From assembly GCA_963720375.1 (NCBI GenBank), contig CAVRFM010000023.1, positions 33,882-97,881 on the forward strand: a stretch of 64,000 nt of DNA, in the 5' to 3' direction. How positions within the stretch are numbered: the stretch's first letter is position 1; each line of letters begins with the position of its first letter. Shown piece by piece: positions 27,401 through 35,177 of this stretch. The DNA comes from JAPLHP01 sp963720375 (GTDB taxonomy: Bacteria; Chloroflexota; Dehalococcoidia; UBA2247; RBG-13-53-26). Position numbers and translations under genes: made by a program. The notes beneath the pieces are model-generated. The model worked only from the letters and a program-made list of their open reading frames with translations. It did no database searches and was not told the origin of the DNA.

Positions 27401-28038
27401 AAATCCTCGGTACCGGCATAGCCTACAGCGCGCAGGATGGTGGTGACAGGAAATCGCCTCTTCCCGTTTACCTTCACCCATATTACATCCTTGGTAGTGG
27501 TTTCAAAATCGAGCCATGATCCATGCTCTGGTATTAGCTTTCCATAGCAGAGTTCACGCCCGCTTGTTATATCTGTCTCGCTAGTAAGGTAGAGGCCTGG
27601 AGAACGGATCAATTGGCTTACTACTACTCGCTCTGCCCCATTGATAATGAAGGTCCCGTTGGGGGTCATTAATGGTAGATCAATTATGAAGATATTCTGC
27701 TCTTTAACTTCTCCTGTCCCTTTAACTACCAACTGAACCTTGGCATAGAGTGGTGTGGCATAAGTCAGGTCACGTTCCCGGCAATCCAATATCGAATTCT
27801 TTGGCGGTCCGAACTCACAGTTGAGGAAACGCAATTCAAGCCGTGCACCAGTCAGGTCTTGGATAGTCAGGTCCTGGAAAAGCTCTCTCAGTCCCTCCTC
27901 CTGGAACCTGCGGAAGGAGTTGAACTGTACTTGAATAAGGTTGGGTATTTCTAATACTGGTGAAGTTCTGGCGAATGATTTTCTGGCGACGCTTTGTGTC
28001 TGAGAAACAAGATTAGTAGAAGTCAAAGCTTTGTACAC
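24430..28038 (-). CDS. rpoB: DNA-directed RNA polymerase beta subunit
   Basis: This is the beta subunit, 1202 residues. It contains the rifampicin-pocket region ([21 protein letters not shown]), [12 protein letters not shown] and ARHGNKGV-like segments ([20 protein letters not shown]), and the C-terminal [20 protein letters not shown] motif that contacts beta'. In the Rif cluster the residues read [24 protein letters not shown], with the usual Asp, His and Ser positions in the susceptible state. The start is GTG 28038; AAGGAG lies only 1-2 bases upstream, so the downstream in-frame TTG is a possible alternative. A good promoter lies about 130 bp upstream. Confidence 0.98.
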   Translation of the reverse strand: [1202 protein letters not shown]

Positions 28039-28169
28039 ACTCCTTTGCTGGCTTTAATGGGCATAGTGTGCCTCACAGTAACAAATCAAAACAAAACAGG
28101 ACACACCTATACCAAGATGGGAACACTTAATGAGGAACAATATTGCATAGAATGCAAATGCAAAAGGTT

Positions 28170-28198
28170 AGTATAGCGTACTATATAATCTGTGTCAA
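28170..28198 (-). promoter_or_regulatory. sigma-70-type promoter of rpoBC
   Basis: On the - strand TTGACA (28198-28193) is separated by exactly 17 bp from TATACT (28175-28170). The leader to rpoB would be about 125 nt. This is one of the best promoter matches in the window. The rest of the 315-bp gap to the hydrogenase operon holds the hairpin described next and nothing else I can support. Confidence 0.8.
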
Positions 28199-28288
28199 GT
28201 GGCTTTTGTGCTGGAATTTATAGAAATGTGGGTTATGGATAACTTCCGTTGAAACATCGGCATCTGTGTTGGAGATAGCGTTCACCGA

Positions 28289-28331
28289 AAGTAATGAAGG
28301 CCTGCGATTTAACCACAAGCCTTCATTACTT
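28289..28331. terminator. terminator hairpin after the hydrogenase operon
   Basis: AAGTAATGAAGGC and GCCTTCATTACTT form a perfect 13-bp stem with a 17-nt loop, 23 bp downstream of the hybB stop codon. On the - strand it ends in ACTTT, a short T-run, so it probably ends the hydrogenase transcript before the rpoB promoter region. Confidence 0.65.
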
Positions 28332-28353
28332 GCTCTAGTTAATGTCTATTGGG

Positions 28354-29544
28354 CTACGATGCATCGGCCTTGGTTGTAGCAGTTTCATCTGACTTGTGCT
28401 CTGCGGACTCTTCATGATGCTCGGCGATGGGCAGGAACCTGTTGGCCAGCATGAAGACTAAAATGCCGCCCGACACGATACCGATTGACACGGCGAACTC
28501 GCCGAAGCTGGGGAAGTAGGAATAACCCGGACGTATCGCCAGTTGCAGCAGGCTAGAATTGAAGCGGTTGAACACCAAGCCGCCGATGACGAAGATGGAA
28601 CTGATGAACAGGCCTTTCCGGCTCTGCTGGATCTTGGGTATGGAGAATAGGATGATGGGCACCACGACGCCAAGGATAACCTCAGCGAACCAAATAAGGT
28701 TTTGTGGATATTCAGTGCCCAGGGCCTTCAACTCATTAAAATGAGGCCAGCCGGCGAATACAATGTCGCCGACTTTCAGCACCAGGTAGAGTGCCAAGGG
28801 GTAGCGAAGTATCTTGCCCAAGCCGCTCAAGACCTCCAGTCCTATCTGGTGGTGGAAAGCCTTGCCGCTGAGGGTGGACTCGAAGATGACCATAGCTGGC
28901 CCCACGGCTACTGCGGAGACGAAGAACAGCAGGGGCATTATTGGCGTGTACCACAGGTGGTTGAGAGTGTTACCCATTATGAGCATCATGGATCCCAACG
29001 AGTTCTGATGGCCGGTGGAGATGACGATGCCGGCGATGACCAAAGGGATCTGTATCATGCGGATGAACTTCAGGGGGATGCTCCAGTGGAGCTTCTCGAA
29101 GACTGCCGGGCTGATTTCCAATGCCAGCACAGCGGTGTACAGCATGACGCACCAGCCCACTTCATATAGTGGAGAGTGGATATTCGGATTGAAGATCATC
29201 TTCCAGATGTACCAGGGTTGTCCGAGGTCAACCAGCAGAGCGAAGACGACCAGCAGATATCCCAGGAAGGCGGTTAGGATGGCTGGTCTCACCACCGGAT
29301 GGTACTTCTCCATATGGAAGATGTAGACGATGGCTGCCAGGGTGAATCCGCCTGCTGCCAGCGCCACACCGCAGTAGAGGTCGAAGCTGATCCATAGGCC
29401 CCAGCCGCGGCCATCACTCATGTTGGTCATGGCCCCAAGTCCCATGCCGTAGCGGACCACTGCCGTTGCCAGGAAGATGACCACCAGGAGGGCCAGGAAG
29501 AGGGTGCCGACGGGTAGTCTGCGTTCTTTCTGTTGCGTTGTCAT
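28354..29544 (-). CDS. hybB: hydrogenase membrane subunit, HybB/NrfD family
   Basis: This 396-residue integral membrane protein, with about nine or ten predicted helices, is the quinone-facing anchor of a periplasmic or extracellular hydrogenase. The first helix (LFLALLVVIFLATAVV) is followed by the family-typical RYGMGLGAMTNMSDGRGWGLWISF and later VDLGQPWYIWKMIF. It contains no haem-binding motif, as in other NrfD/HybB proteins. It starts 5 bp after hybA and is the last gene of the operon. The C-terminus is a soluble His/Glu/Asp-rich tail. Ser/Lys-rich residues at the N-terminus are predicted to be cytoplasmic. Confidence 0.92.
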   Translation of the reverse strand: MTTQQKERRLPVGTLFLALLVVIFLATAVVRYGMGLGAMTNMSDGRGWGLWISFDLYCGVALAAGGFTLAAIVYIFHMEKYHPVVRPAILTAFLGYLLVVFALLVDLGQPWYIWKMIFNPNIHSPLYEVGWCVMLYTAVLALEISPAVFEKLHWSIPLKFIRMIQIPLVIAGIVISTGHQNSLGSMMLIMGNTLNHLWYTPIMPLLFFVSAVAVGPAMVIFESTLSGKAFHHQIGLEVLSGLGKILRYPLALYLVLKVGDIVFAGWPHFNELKALGTEYPQNLIWFAEVILGVVVPIILFSIPKIQQSRKGLFISSIFVIGGLVFNRFNSSLLQLAIRPGYSYFPSFGEFAVSIGIVSGGILVFMLANRFLPIAEHHEESAEHKSDETATTKADAS

Positions 29545-29548
29545 CTCG

Positions 29549-30446
29549 TCAACCCTCCTTCTTCTCTTCTTGCTTGGTGGCGGCCAGTTTTTGGCGGCGC
29601 TTGGTGTACCAATAGGCGCCGGCCATAAGGATTATCACCCCCCCGGCGTAGAAAGGCAGTGTGCCCATAGCCTTTCTGGCATTCTTTGGCGCTGCTTCAT
29701 CGCTGACCTGAGCGAAATGCAACTCTTCGAAGGAAACTGGAGAGATGTATATCCAGGCTGTGCCACCTACCTCTTCCTCTCCATATACGTGATCGTAATA
29801 CAGTTGCGGCTGAGCCGCGATTCGGCTGTGTGCCTCATTAATGAGGTCATTGCGATTACCGAATTTAAGTGCTCCTGATGGGCATGTCCCGGTGCAGGCT
29901 GGTTGGAGATTCTGGGCCTGTCTATCGGCGCAGAAGGTGCACTTCCTAATCCATGGTGATGCCTTCTCCCATTGATAGGTCGGAATGCCAAAGGGACAAG
30001 CCGACATGCAATAGCGACAGCCGATGCATTTGTTTTGGATGTATACTACCGGCCCGTCTTCATGTTTTCTCAAGGCGCCGACTATGCAGGCCCCGGCGCA
30101 GGCTGGCTCATTACAGTGCATGCACTGCCGTTTCCAGTAGACGAAGTCTTGATCTGGCTGGTCAACCTCCACTGTGTTTATCGTAGTGAATGTGTTGCTG
30201 TCCAACCCCGGCGGGTTGTGCTGGTTAGTCCCTCTATCGGGAATGGTTGACATCTGGTAGCTGGTTCCACTGCTTACAGGCTATTACGCAAGCTCTGCAC
30301 CCAACACACTTGGTTATGTCGACCAACACCCCGTGGCCGTTCTCTCCATTGGTACTGGAGCTATGCTGCTTCAGGGAGCCATCGTTCTGATCAGAGGCCA
30401 CACCTGAAACTGGTAGCCCGATGAAGGATCTTCTGGTCAGCTCCAC
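29549..30446 (-). CDS. hybA: hydrogenase iron-sulfur subunit HybA-like, with a frameshift
   Basis: This four-cluster ferredoxin-type subunit passes electrons from the hydrogenase small subunit to HybB. GTG 30446 follows AAAGGAGCGATCAA and opens a short Tat-like leader (TRRSFIG). The first cluster motif CVGCRACVIACKQW lies in one frame, which ends at TAG 30234. The remaining three (CMHCNEPACAGAC, CIGCRYCMSACPFG, CTFC...CTGTCPSGA) lie in another frame whose first ATG is 30253. A +1 shift around 30234-30255 joins them into about 298 residues. The C-terminus has one membrane helix (FYAGGVIILMAGAYWY). Either the gene is decayed, the sequence has an indel, or recoding occurs. Confidence 0.8.
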
Positions 30447-30547
30447 TTGATCGCTCCTTTCTGATAGCCGCAGAGCCACAAGCAAACAGAGGCGATTCGC
30501 CAACTTTGGCCAGGAATGAATGCTCGGTCAACGGTCATCATTGTTAT

Positions 30548-31072
30548 CTAAACACCAGCAGTTGACGGGGCTGACACCCCCAGTTCGCTAAGTACGAGTT
30601 CAATCACTCGCGGTATCATTGACTTCACTTTAGGTGTAAGTTCCAATCCCCAGCCCAATTCCTCAGGCTCTATGCCATAAAAGACCACGCTCTGTGGGGC
30701 ATGGCCCAGGTACTCCACATGAGTTAAGGCATCTAACACACCAAGCTGGTGCAACGAAGTGATGATTTCCTTGTGGACGCTGATGTCACCTGGGGTGAAT
30801 CGGTAGAGTGTTCCCGGCTCATGGTCAGCTTTGACGGCGTCGATGATAATGACCTTGTCGCGATCCCTGAGAATATCAAGGAGAGCCATAGATGCCGTGC
30901 CACCGTCGAGAACTTCCACGTTGTCCGGCATCTTCATCTGCTCCATAGCCTCCACAACCCGAACCCCTACCCCCTCATCGCTGAGGAGGATATTGCCCAC
31001 ACCCAGAACAAGCATAGGGGCACGGGTGGTTTTGTCTTTCTCTCCTTGTCTCATCGCTACGTTTGGCATCAT
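30548..31072 (-). CDS. hybD: hydrogenase maturation endopeptidase (HyaD/HybD family)
   Basis: The protein removes the C-terminal tail of the NiFe hydrogenase large subunit after nickel insertion. It has about 174 residues with the family signature LVLGVGNILLSDEGVGVRV, whose Glu is a nickel ligand, then the second acidic ligand in IIIDAVKADHEPGT and a His in THVEYLGHAPQSVVFYGIEPEE. Its start is uncertain: ATG 31072 or 31069, with TAGGCGG before it. It begins 18 bp after the large-subunit stop, and its substrate tail (15 residues after DPCLACAIH) is present in that gene. Confidence 0.9.
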   Translation of the reverse strand: MMPNVAMRQGEKDKTTRAPMLVLGVGNILLSDEGVGVRVVEAMEQMKMPDNVEVLDGGTASMALLDILRDRDKVIIIDAVKADHEPGTLYRFTPGDISVHKEIITSLHQLGVLDALTHVEYLGHAPQSVVFYGIEPEELGWGLELTPKVKSMIPRVIELVLSELGVSAPSTAGV

Positions 31073-31089
31073 CAGCAACCGCCTATCCC

Positions 31090-32674
31090 TTAGATTACGC
31101 GGAACCTGCCTATCTCAGTACCCTTGGGCGTGACCAGATGGATGGCGCAAGCCAAACAGGGGTCAAAGGCACGTATTATCCGCACGATCTCAAACGGGTT
31201 CGCCTCGTCTTTGACCGTGGTGCCGATGATGGCCTGCTCCGCAGGGCCTGGCACGTCGTTGTCATCCTTGGGTGAGAAATTCCAGGTGCTGGGGACGACG
31301 CACTGGTAATTCTCAATTGCGTGGTTCTTGACGCTTATCCAATGTCCCAGCGCTCCGCGCGGTGCATCCCAGAGTCCCATCCCTTCGCCGTTATCCTCCA
31401 AATCACGCCTGTAATCCAGGTATGTTGGCTCATTCGGATTCAATGTAAGCACCCAGTTTGCCATGTTATCGGCAACAATCTTGCACTCGAGCGCACGGGC
31501 TGCATGCCTGCCAAGGACACTGAACAGTGCATCGGCACCAGCACCGAAATAGCTCAGTACACCATCCACGGCTGCCTTGACAGTGGGATCGCCCGCTACG
31601 TAGCTCACGACCATACGGGCGAGTGGTCCTACCTCATATGGCATGCCTCCGTATCGAGGCGCCTTTACCCAGCTATAGGCTCCCGACTTGTTGTGGTCCG
31701 GGTCGGTTTGGCCCACGCCGGGATATAGCCCAGATGGGCTGCTATACCAACTGTACTTCACCTGCTCAGTAATCTGCTTAGCATCAATGGCTCCCAAATT
31801 TGTGAGGTCCGTGAGCGAAACCCTTCCCTGCGTAAACAGTCTCTTCCGCTTTGTCAGGTCGGTCTCATCGGTCTCCAAATCGAAGACGCCGTAAGTCATG
31901 AGATTACCACAGCCCTTGCCGATACCGAAGTAATCGGAGTAGACCCCGGCCACTGCCAGAACATCGGGGATATAGACATTGTCAATGAACTGGCGCAGTT
32001 GATTCAGCTTCCACAGGAAATTGGTCATCCTGTCGGTTGTGGCGTTCTCAGTGGCACCGCCGGGGACGATGCCAACGTTGTGCGGCATCCTGCCGCTGAA
32101 AATGGCGGACATCTCGTGAGCCAGACGGCGCATGTCCAGCGCCTGCACGTAGTGAGCCACGGCCTGCTGGTTCACATCAGGTGGACAGGCGGTAGTCACC
32201 TTCATAGCGAGGGAAGAAGGGCCCTAGCTTAGCCGTATCCGTGCCGGCTCGCTCGATGAAGTTGCTGACCGAGATAAGGGCAGGATCATTGCCCGTATAT
32301 CCGGCGGCTGCCGTGACATCGACGTAGTCCAGAGCCGTGAGGTGGTAGAAGTGAAGAATATGAGACTGTATATAGTTCGCACCCTGGATCAAGTTGCGAA
32401 TTATGCGGCCATTGTCCGGTATCTGATCAGCGATACCGAAGGCGCTGTCGAGGCATAGCGCTGAAGCCAGCGCATGGGCCGTCGGTCAAACCCCGCAGAT
32501 GCGCTGCACCAGAAATTGAGCATCAAAGGGTTCTCGCCCCTTCAGGATGGTCTCGATACCCCTGAAGAGCATGCCAACACTTTTGGCGTCTTTGACCACA
32601 CCACCCTCAACCGTCACCTCTATCTTCAGGTGGCCCTCTATACGAGTTACCGGGTCAATAACAATCGTTCCCAT
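31090..32674 (-). CDS. hybC: NiFe hydrogenase large subunit with in-frame TGA at the N-terminal Cys motif and one +1 shift
   Basis: The catalytic subunit is about 527 residues if two events are allowed. From ATG 32674 (site AAGGAGTGATCT) the protein reads RICGV, then TGA at 32488-32486, then PTAHALASALCLDSAFGI. The TGA replaces exactly the second nickel-ligating Cys of the RxCGxC motif, so it probably encodes selenocysteine. Later, ACC-TGA at 32182-32177 interrupts DYRLST, and skipping one T restores DVNQQAVAHYVQAL in the frame ending at 31090. The C-terminal motif DPCLACAIH has Cys, unlike known NiFeSe hydrogenases, and is followed by a 15-residue cleavable tail. It lies between hybO and the protease gene. 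Confidence 0.82.
32458..32473 (-). promoter_or_regulatory. SECIS-like stem-loop after the in-frame TGA of hybC
   Basis: Twelve bases after the TGA (32488-32486) the mRNA can fold GCGCTG-GCTT-CAGCGC, a perfect 6-bp stem with a 4-nt loop beginning with G. CAT before and ATG after can extend it across one bulge. A loop 18 nt from the UGA with G in its first two positions fits the general bacterial SECIS description. The stem is also coding sequence, so chance is not excluded. Confidence 0.6.
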
Positions 32675-32771
32675 AGATCACTCCTTCTTCGCGATTCGTG
32701 ATTTGTGAAGCTTTGTGCAGTGGAGCAGGGCCTTATTTCACCTTCCTCGCGTCAGTCCTGCCAAATGCTCC

Positions 32772-33965
32772 CTATTGCTCCTTTTTCTCCTCTTGGCTTT
32801 CGGGCGTGCCCTCAGAGGAACCCTTGGCCTTGTTGGCCACGTACAGGCCGCCTCCTACTACTGCAGCGCCTACTGCAGCGCCAACGACTCCACCCACAAC
32901 TCCAGCCACGACGGGGTTGAATCCTTTCTTCTCCTCGGTTTGCACTTGCAGCGCCTCCACTTCCCAACTTGCGGGCTCTCGTCTGATCGAAGCTGAACCT
33001 TCAGGCAAGTAGCCGGCGAAATCCGGGAAGGTGGGTTCGGCGCAGCCATGGCAGAGGCTGTTGGCTCCGACGCACCAGTTAGTGCCGCTGTTCCACAGCC
33101 TCTTGGGGCAATCGGCGTGGGTTACCGGCCCCTTGCACCCCAACTGGTACATGCAGTAGGGATCAGAGAACTTCTTGGAGAACTGGCCTCTCTCGAAATA
33201 GCTGTATCGTGGGCAGTTGTGGTGAATGAGCTCTCCGTAGAACATAGTTGGTCGGCCTTGGTCATCCAGGTTGAGCGCTGCCAATCCCCCTATAAGGTAT
33301 GTAGCTACTGTGCCAACAAACCAGTCGGGATGAGGCGGACAGCCGGGGACATTGACGACTGGGGTAGTGATCCCTGCATCAGAGAATACTTTCCGGGCGC
33401 TCACGCAGCCAGAAGGATTGGGCTTGGCGGCGGCGATGCCACCACCGACAGCACAAGTCCCTAGAGCGATGACTGCCATGGCATCTGCACCCAGGGTCTG
33501 CACCCAGTGCAGGCCAGTCACATCATTGCCGTTGCTGTCTTGCCCGAATTCGCAGTAGATGCCATCATCTTTGGTTGAGATGCCACCTTCCACCACTAGA
33601 ACATAGCCACCTTTGTTTTCGGCGGTGTCCGTCAGTGCCTTAATGGCTTGGTCTCCTGCTGCTGCCATGATGGTAGCGTGATAGCGTAGACTGAGGTGGT
33701 CGCCCGGCACAACCTCGTCTACAAGGACATTCTGAATTCTGGGGCTGAGAGAGTTGAGGACTGACACCGAGCATCCAGTACAGGTGCCGGTCTGTATCCA
33801 GACTACTGGCACCTCGATCGTAGCGCTGGCGTCAGCAGCCCGAGCTACTCCATTTCTCCCCTTAAGATTAGGGATACTAACGTAAAGCAGGCTCACTGCC
33901 AGCGCAGAACCTCCGGCAACTTTCAGAAAATCGCGGCGTGACCATTCTTTAGTATTTGCCATCAT
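32772..33965 (-). CDS. hybO: NiFe hydrogenase small subunit with Tat signal
   Basis: This electron-transfer subunit of about 397 residues carries the proximal, medial and distal Fe-S clusters. The twin-arginine leader SRRDFLKVAGG is followed by a hydrophobic stretch and a likely cleavage after ARAA. The proximal-cluster motif is CTGCSVSVLN, with further Cys in GTCAVGGG and GCPPHPDW. The medial and distal ligands include HHNCPRYSYFERGQF, CMYQLGCKGP and CVGANSLCHGC. A C-terminal Gly/Ala/Val-rich helix (about 350-378) anchors it to the membrane, followed by a charged tail. The mature complex is predicted outside the cytoplasmic membrane. ATG 33965 or 33962 follows GAGGGT. Confidence 0.94.
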   Translation of the reverse strand: MMANTKEWSRRDFLKVAGGSALAVSLLYVSIPNLKGRNGVARAADASATIEVPVVWIQTGTCTGCSVSVLNSLSPRIQNVLVDEVVPGDHLSLRYHATIMAAAGDQAIKALTDTAENKGGYVLVVEGGISTKDDGIYCEFGQDSNGNDVTGLHWVQTLGADAMAVIALGTCAVGGGIAAAKPNPSGCVSARKVFSDAGITTPVVNVPGCPPHPDWFVGTVATYLIGGLAALNLDDQGRPTMFYGELIHHNCPRYSYFERGQFSKKFSDPYCMYQLGCKGPVTHADCPKRLWNSGTNWCVGANSLCHGCAEPTFPDFAGYLPEGSASIRREPASWEVEALQVQTEEKKGFNPVVAGVVGGVVGAAVGAAVVGGGLYVANKAKGSSEGTPESQEEKKEQ

Positions 33966-34008
33966 CAACCCTCATCTGTAAAAATTTGACCCTGAGACAA
34001 ACACATTG

Positions 34009-34209
34009 TCAGTAGTTTACCAAAATCGCGTTTTTCGGTGCAAACGATTGTACTCGTCCATTACACATAGGGTAGTTAGGGAGATAGAGGCATCTCCGGG
34101 GAGACTGTCGCCTAGCCATTGCTGGCAGTTCGGGCAGAGCACCCGAAGCCACAACAGCAACCACGGCTGTTCCCGATAGCTTCAGGAAGTCTCTGGGGTC
34201 TAGTTCCAC
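34009..34209 (-). CDS. orphan 66-residue protein with a Tat-like leader, possibly a gene remnant
   Basis: A GTG at 34209 with AAGGACGACCC upstream opens a peptide beginning DPRDFLKLSG, followed by a hydrophobic Ala/Val stretch and a likely AMA cleavage site. This is a typical Tat or Sec leader, although the first Arg of the twin pair is Pro. About 35 residues follow, with two Cys and a Pro/Tyr-rich stretch but no domain. It could be the leader of a lost molybdopterin oxidoreductase or hydrogenase-associated protein, or a real small exported protein. It ends 43 bp before hybO on the same strand. Confidence 0.45.
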   Translation of the reverse strand: MELDPRDFLKLSGTAVVAVVASGALPELPAMARRQSPRRCLYLPNYPMCNGRVQSFAPKNAILVNY

Positions 34210-34254
34210 GGGTCGTCCTTCTTTCTCTGGGTTATAGGGTCGTAATCAAGTACC

Positions 34255-34290
34255 AAAAAGGGCAATTCAATGTTTGTCGAATTGCCCTTT
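34255..34290. terminator. strong bidirectional terminator
   Basis: AAAGGGCAATTC (34257-34268) and GAATTGCCCTTT (34279-34290) form a perfect 12-bp stem with a 10-nt loop. On the - strand the stem is followed by TTTTT including overlap, a good intrinsic terminator. It ends transcription coming from the 34.6-36.6 kb genes before the hydrogenase region. The remaining bases to 34620 contain no gene I can support. Confidence 0.7.
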
Positions 34291-34620
34291 CTTACCCGCT
34301 CCGGTGTCCTTGTCATGCCGTCTTTGCTATTTTCCCCATCCAGTTCCGAAGGCCACCACCTCAGATGCGTTTATCTACGCTGCTTTACACAAATACTTTG
34401 TGTTTTGTGTATCGAATATATTGTATCAGGTCGCCTTTTCGGAAGCAAACAAAGCCAGTAGTATGCTGGATGAACTGCATTGAATGTCCTTTGGGTTGCA
34501 GGCGATTTTGTGGCTGGTTTGGTTACCTTACGGAGGATGATTAAGAGCAGGGGGCTGAAGTCTCCTCTGATCCCGAAGTCCCTGGTCTGAATTACAGTGT
34601 CAATCGACTTACGCTGTATT

Positions 34621-35031
34621 TTAGGGGGATGGTTTATTTTGTGCGTGGTCTTGTGGCGACTGTAGATACTCAGTGCCCCATATCTCTATCTGAGCACCGG
34701 GGTGTTGCTGCTGCAAAGACTGTCTGATGTTGTTGCGGTCATTCTCATCCTGGATTATTTCTACTTTGGAAACGGGTTGTGCGGTCCCCTTGCCACGTAT
34801 GTGTCTCCTGACCAGATAGCCTGGCACCTGAATGTAACCCCAGTTTGCTCCGGCACCACAGCATGGCCTTTCCAGACGGGCGTAACCTAGTATGTAGATG
34901 ACCTCTCGCCCATTATGAGTTAAGGTATGTTCTTCTATAGGAATGTAGTAGCCGGCACGGCCCTGCACGTCCTCACCTAATTCGGGATGGATAAACTCTA
35001 TTACCATATCTTGTTTTCGAGCCCGTGCCAT
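34621..35031 (-). CDS. conserved-looking hypothetical protein, 136 aa
   Basis: This small, probably cytoplasmic protein starts MARARKQDMVIEF. It contains a compact Cys/Gly segment (RPCCGAGANWGYIQVPGY) and the basic stretch YLVRRHIRGKG, with a Gln/Pro-rich C-terminus. The adjacent Cys pair and the strand-like pattern suggest a small beta protein, but I do not recognise the family. It has no membrane segment. It follows the HDAC gene on the same strand at a distance of 146 bp. Confidence 0.65.
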   Translation of the reverse strand: MARARKQDMVIEFIHPELGEDVQGRAGYYIPIEEHTLTHNGREVIYILGYARLERPCCGAGANWGYIQVPGYLVRRHIRGKGTAQPVSKVEIIQDENDRNNIRQSLQQQHPGAQIEIWGTEYLQSPQDHAQNKPSP

Positions 35032-35177
35032 GGCTTTATTATAACACCCGGTGCCCCACAGGGGGCATCGTCTTCAGGAGCTTCCTGGGCCCTTATCGGT
35101 TTCTGCGGTGAACAGCTTTCCTTTGGATACTGTAATGGGTGAGGACAGACCGAATTTGATGTCGGTGCTGGCTTGGT

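Noticed and set aside
32177..32179. Second in-frame TGA of the hydrogenase read as selenocysteine
   Set aside because: Reading through gives no family-like sequence afterwards, while skipping one base restores a clear match. It is a frameshift, not Sec.
32170..32205. Programmed +1 frameshifting of prfB type in hybC
   Set aside because: The UGA is present, but the upstream codon ACC is not slippery and no well-spaced Shine-Dalgarno-like element precedes it. Kept only as an open option.
34119..34544. 141-residue open frame on the + strand across the terminator region
   Set aside because: It runs through the perfect 12-bp hairpin at 34257 and opposite the Tat-leader gene, and has no protein-like pattern.
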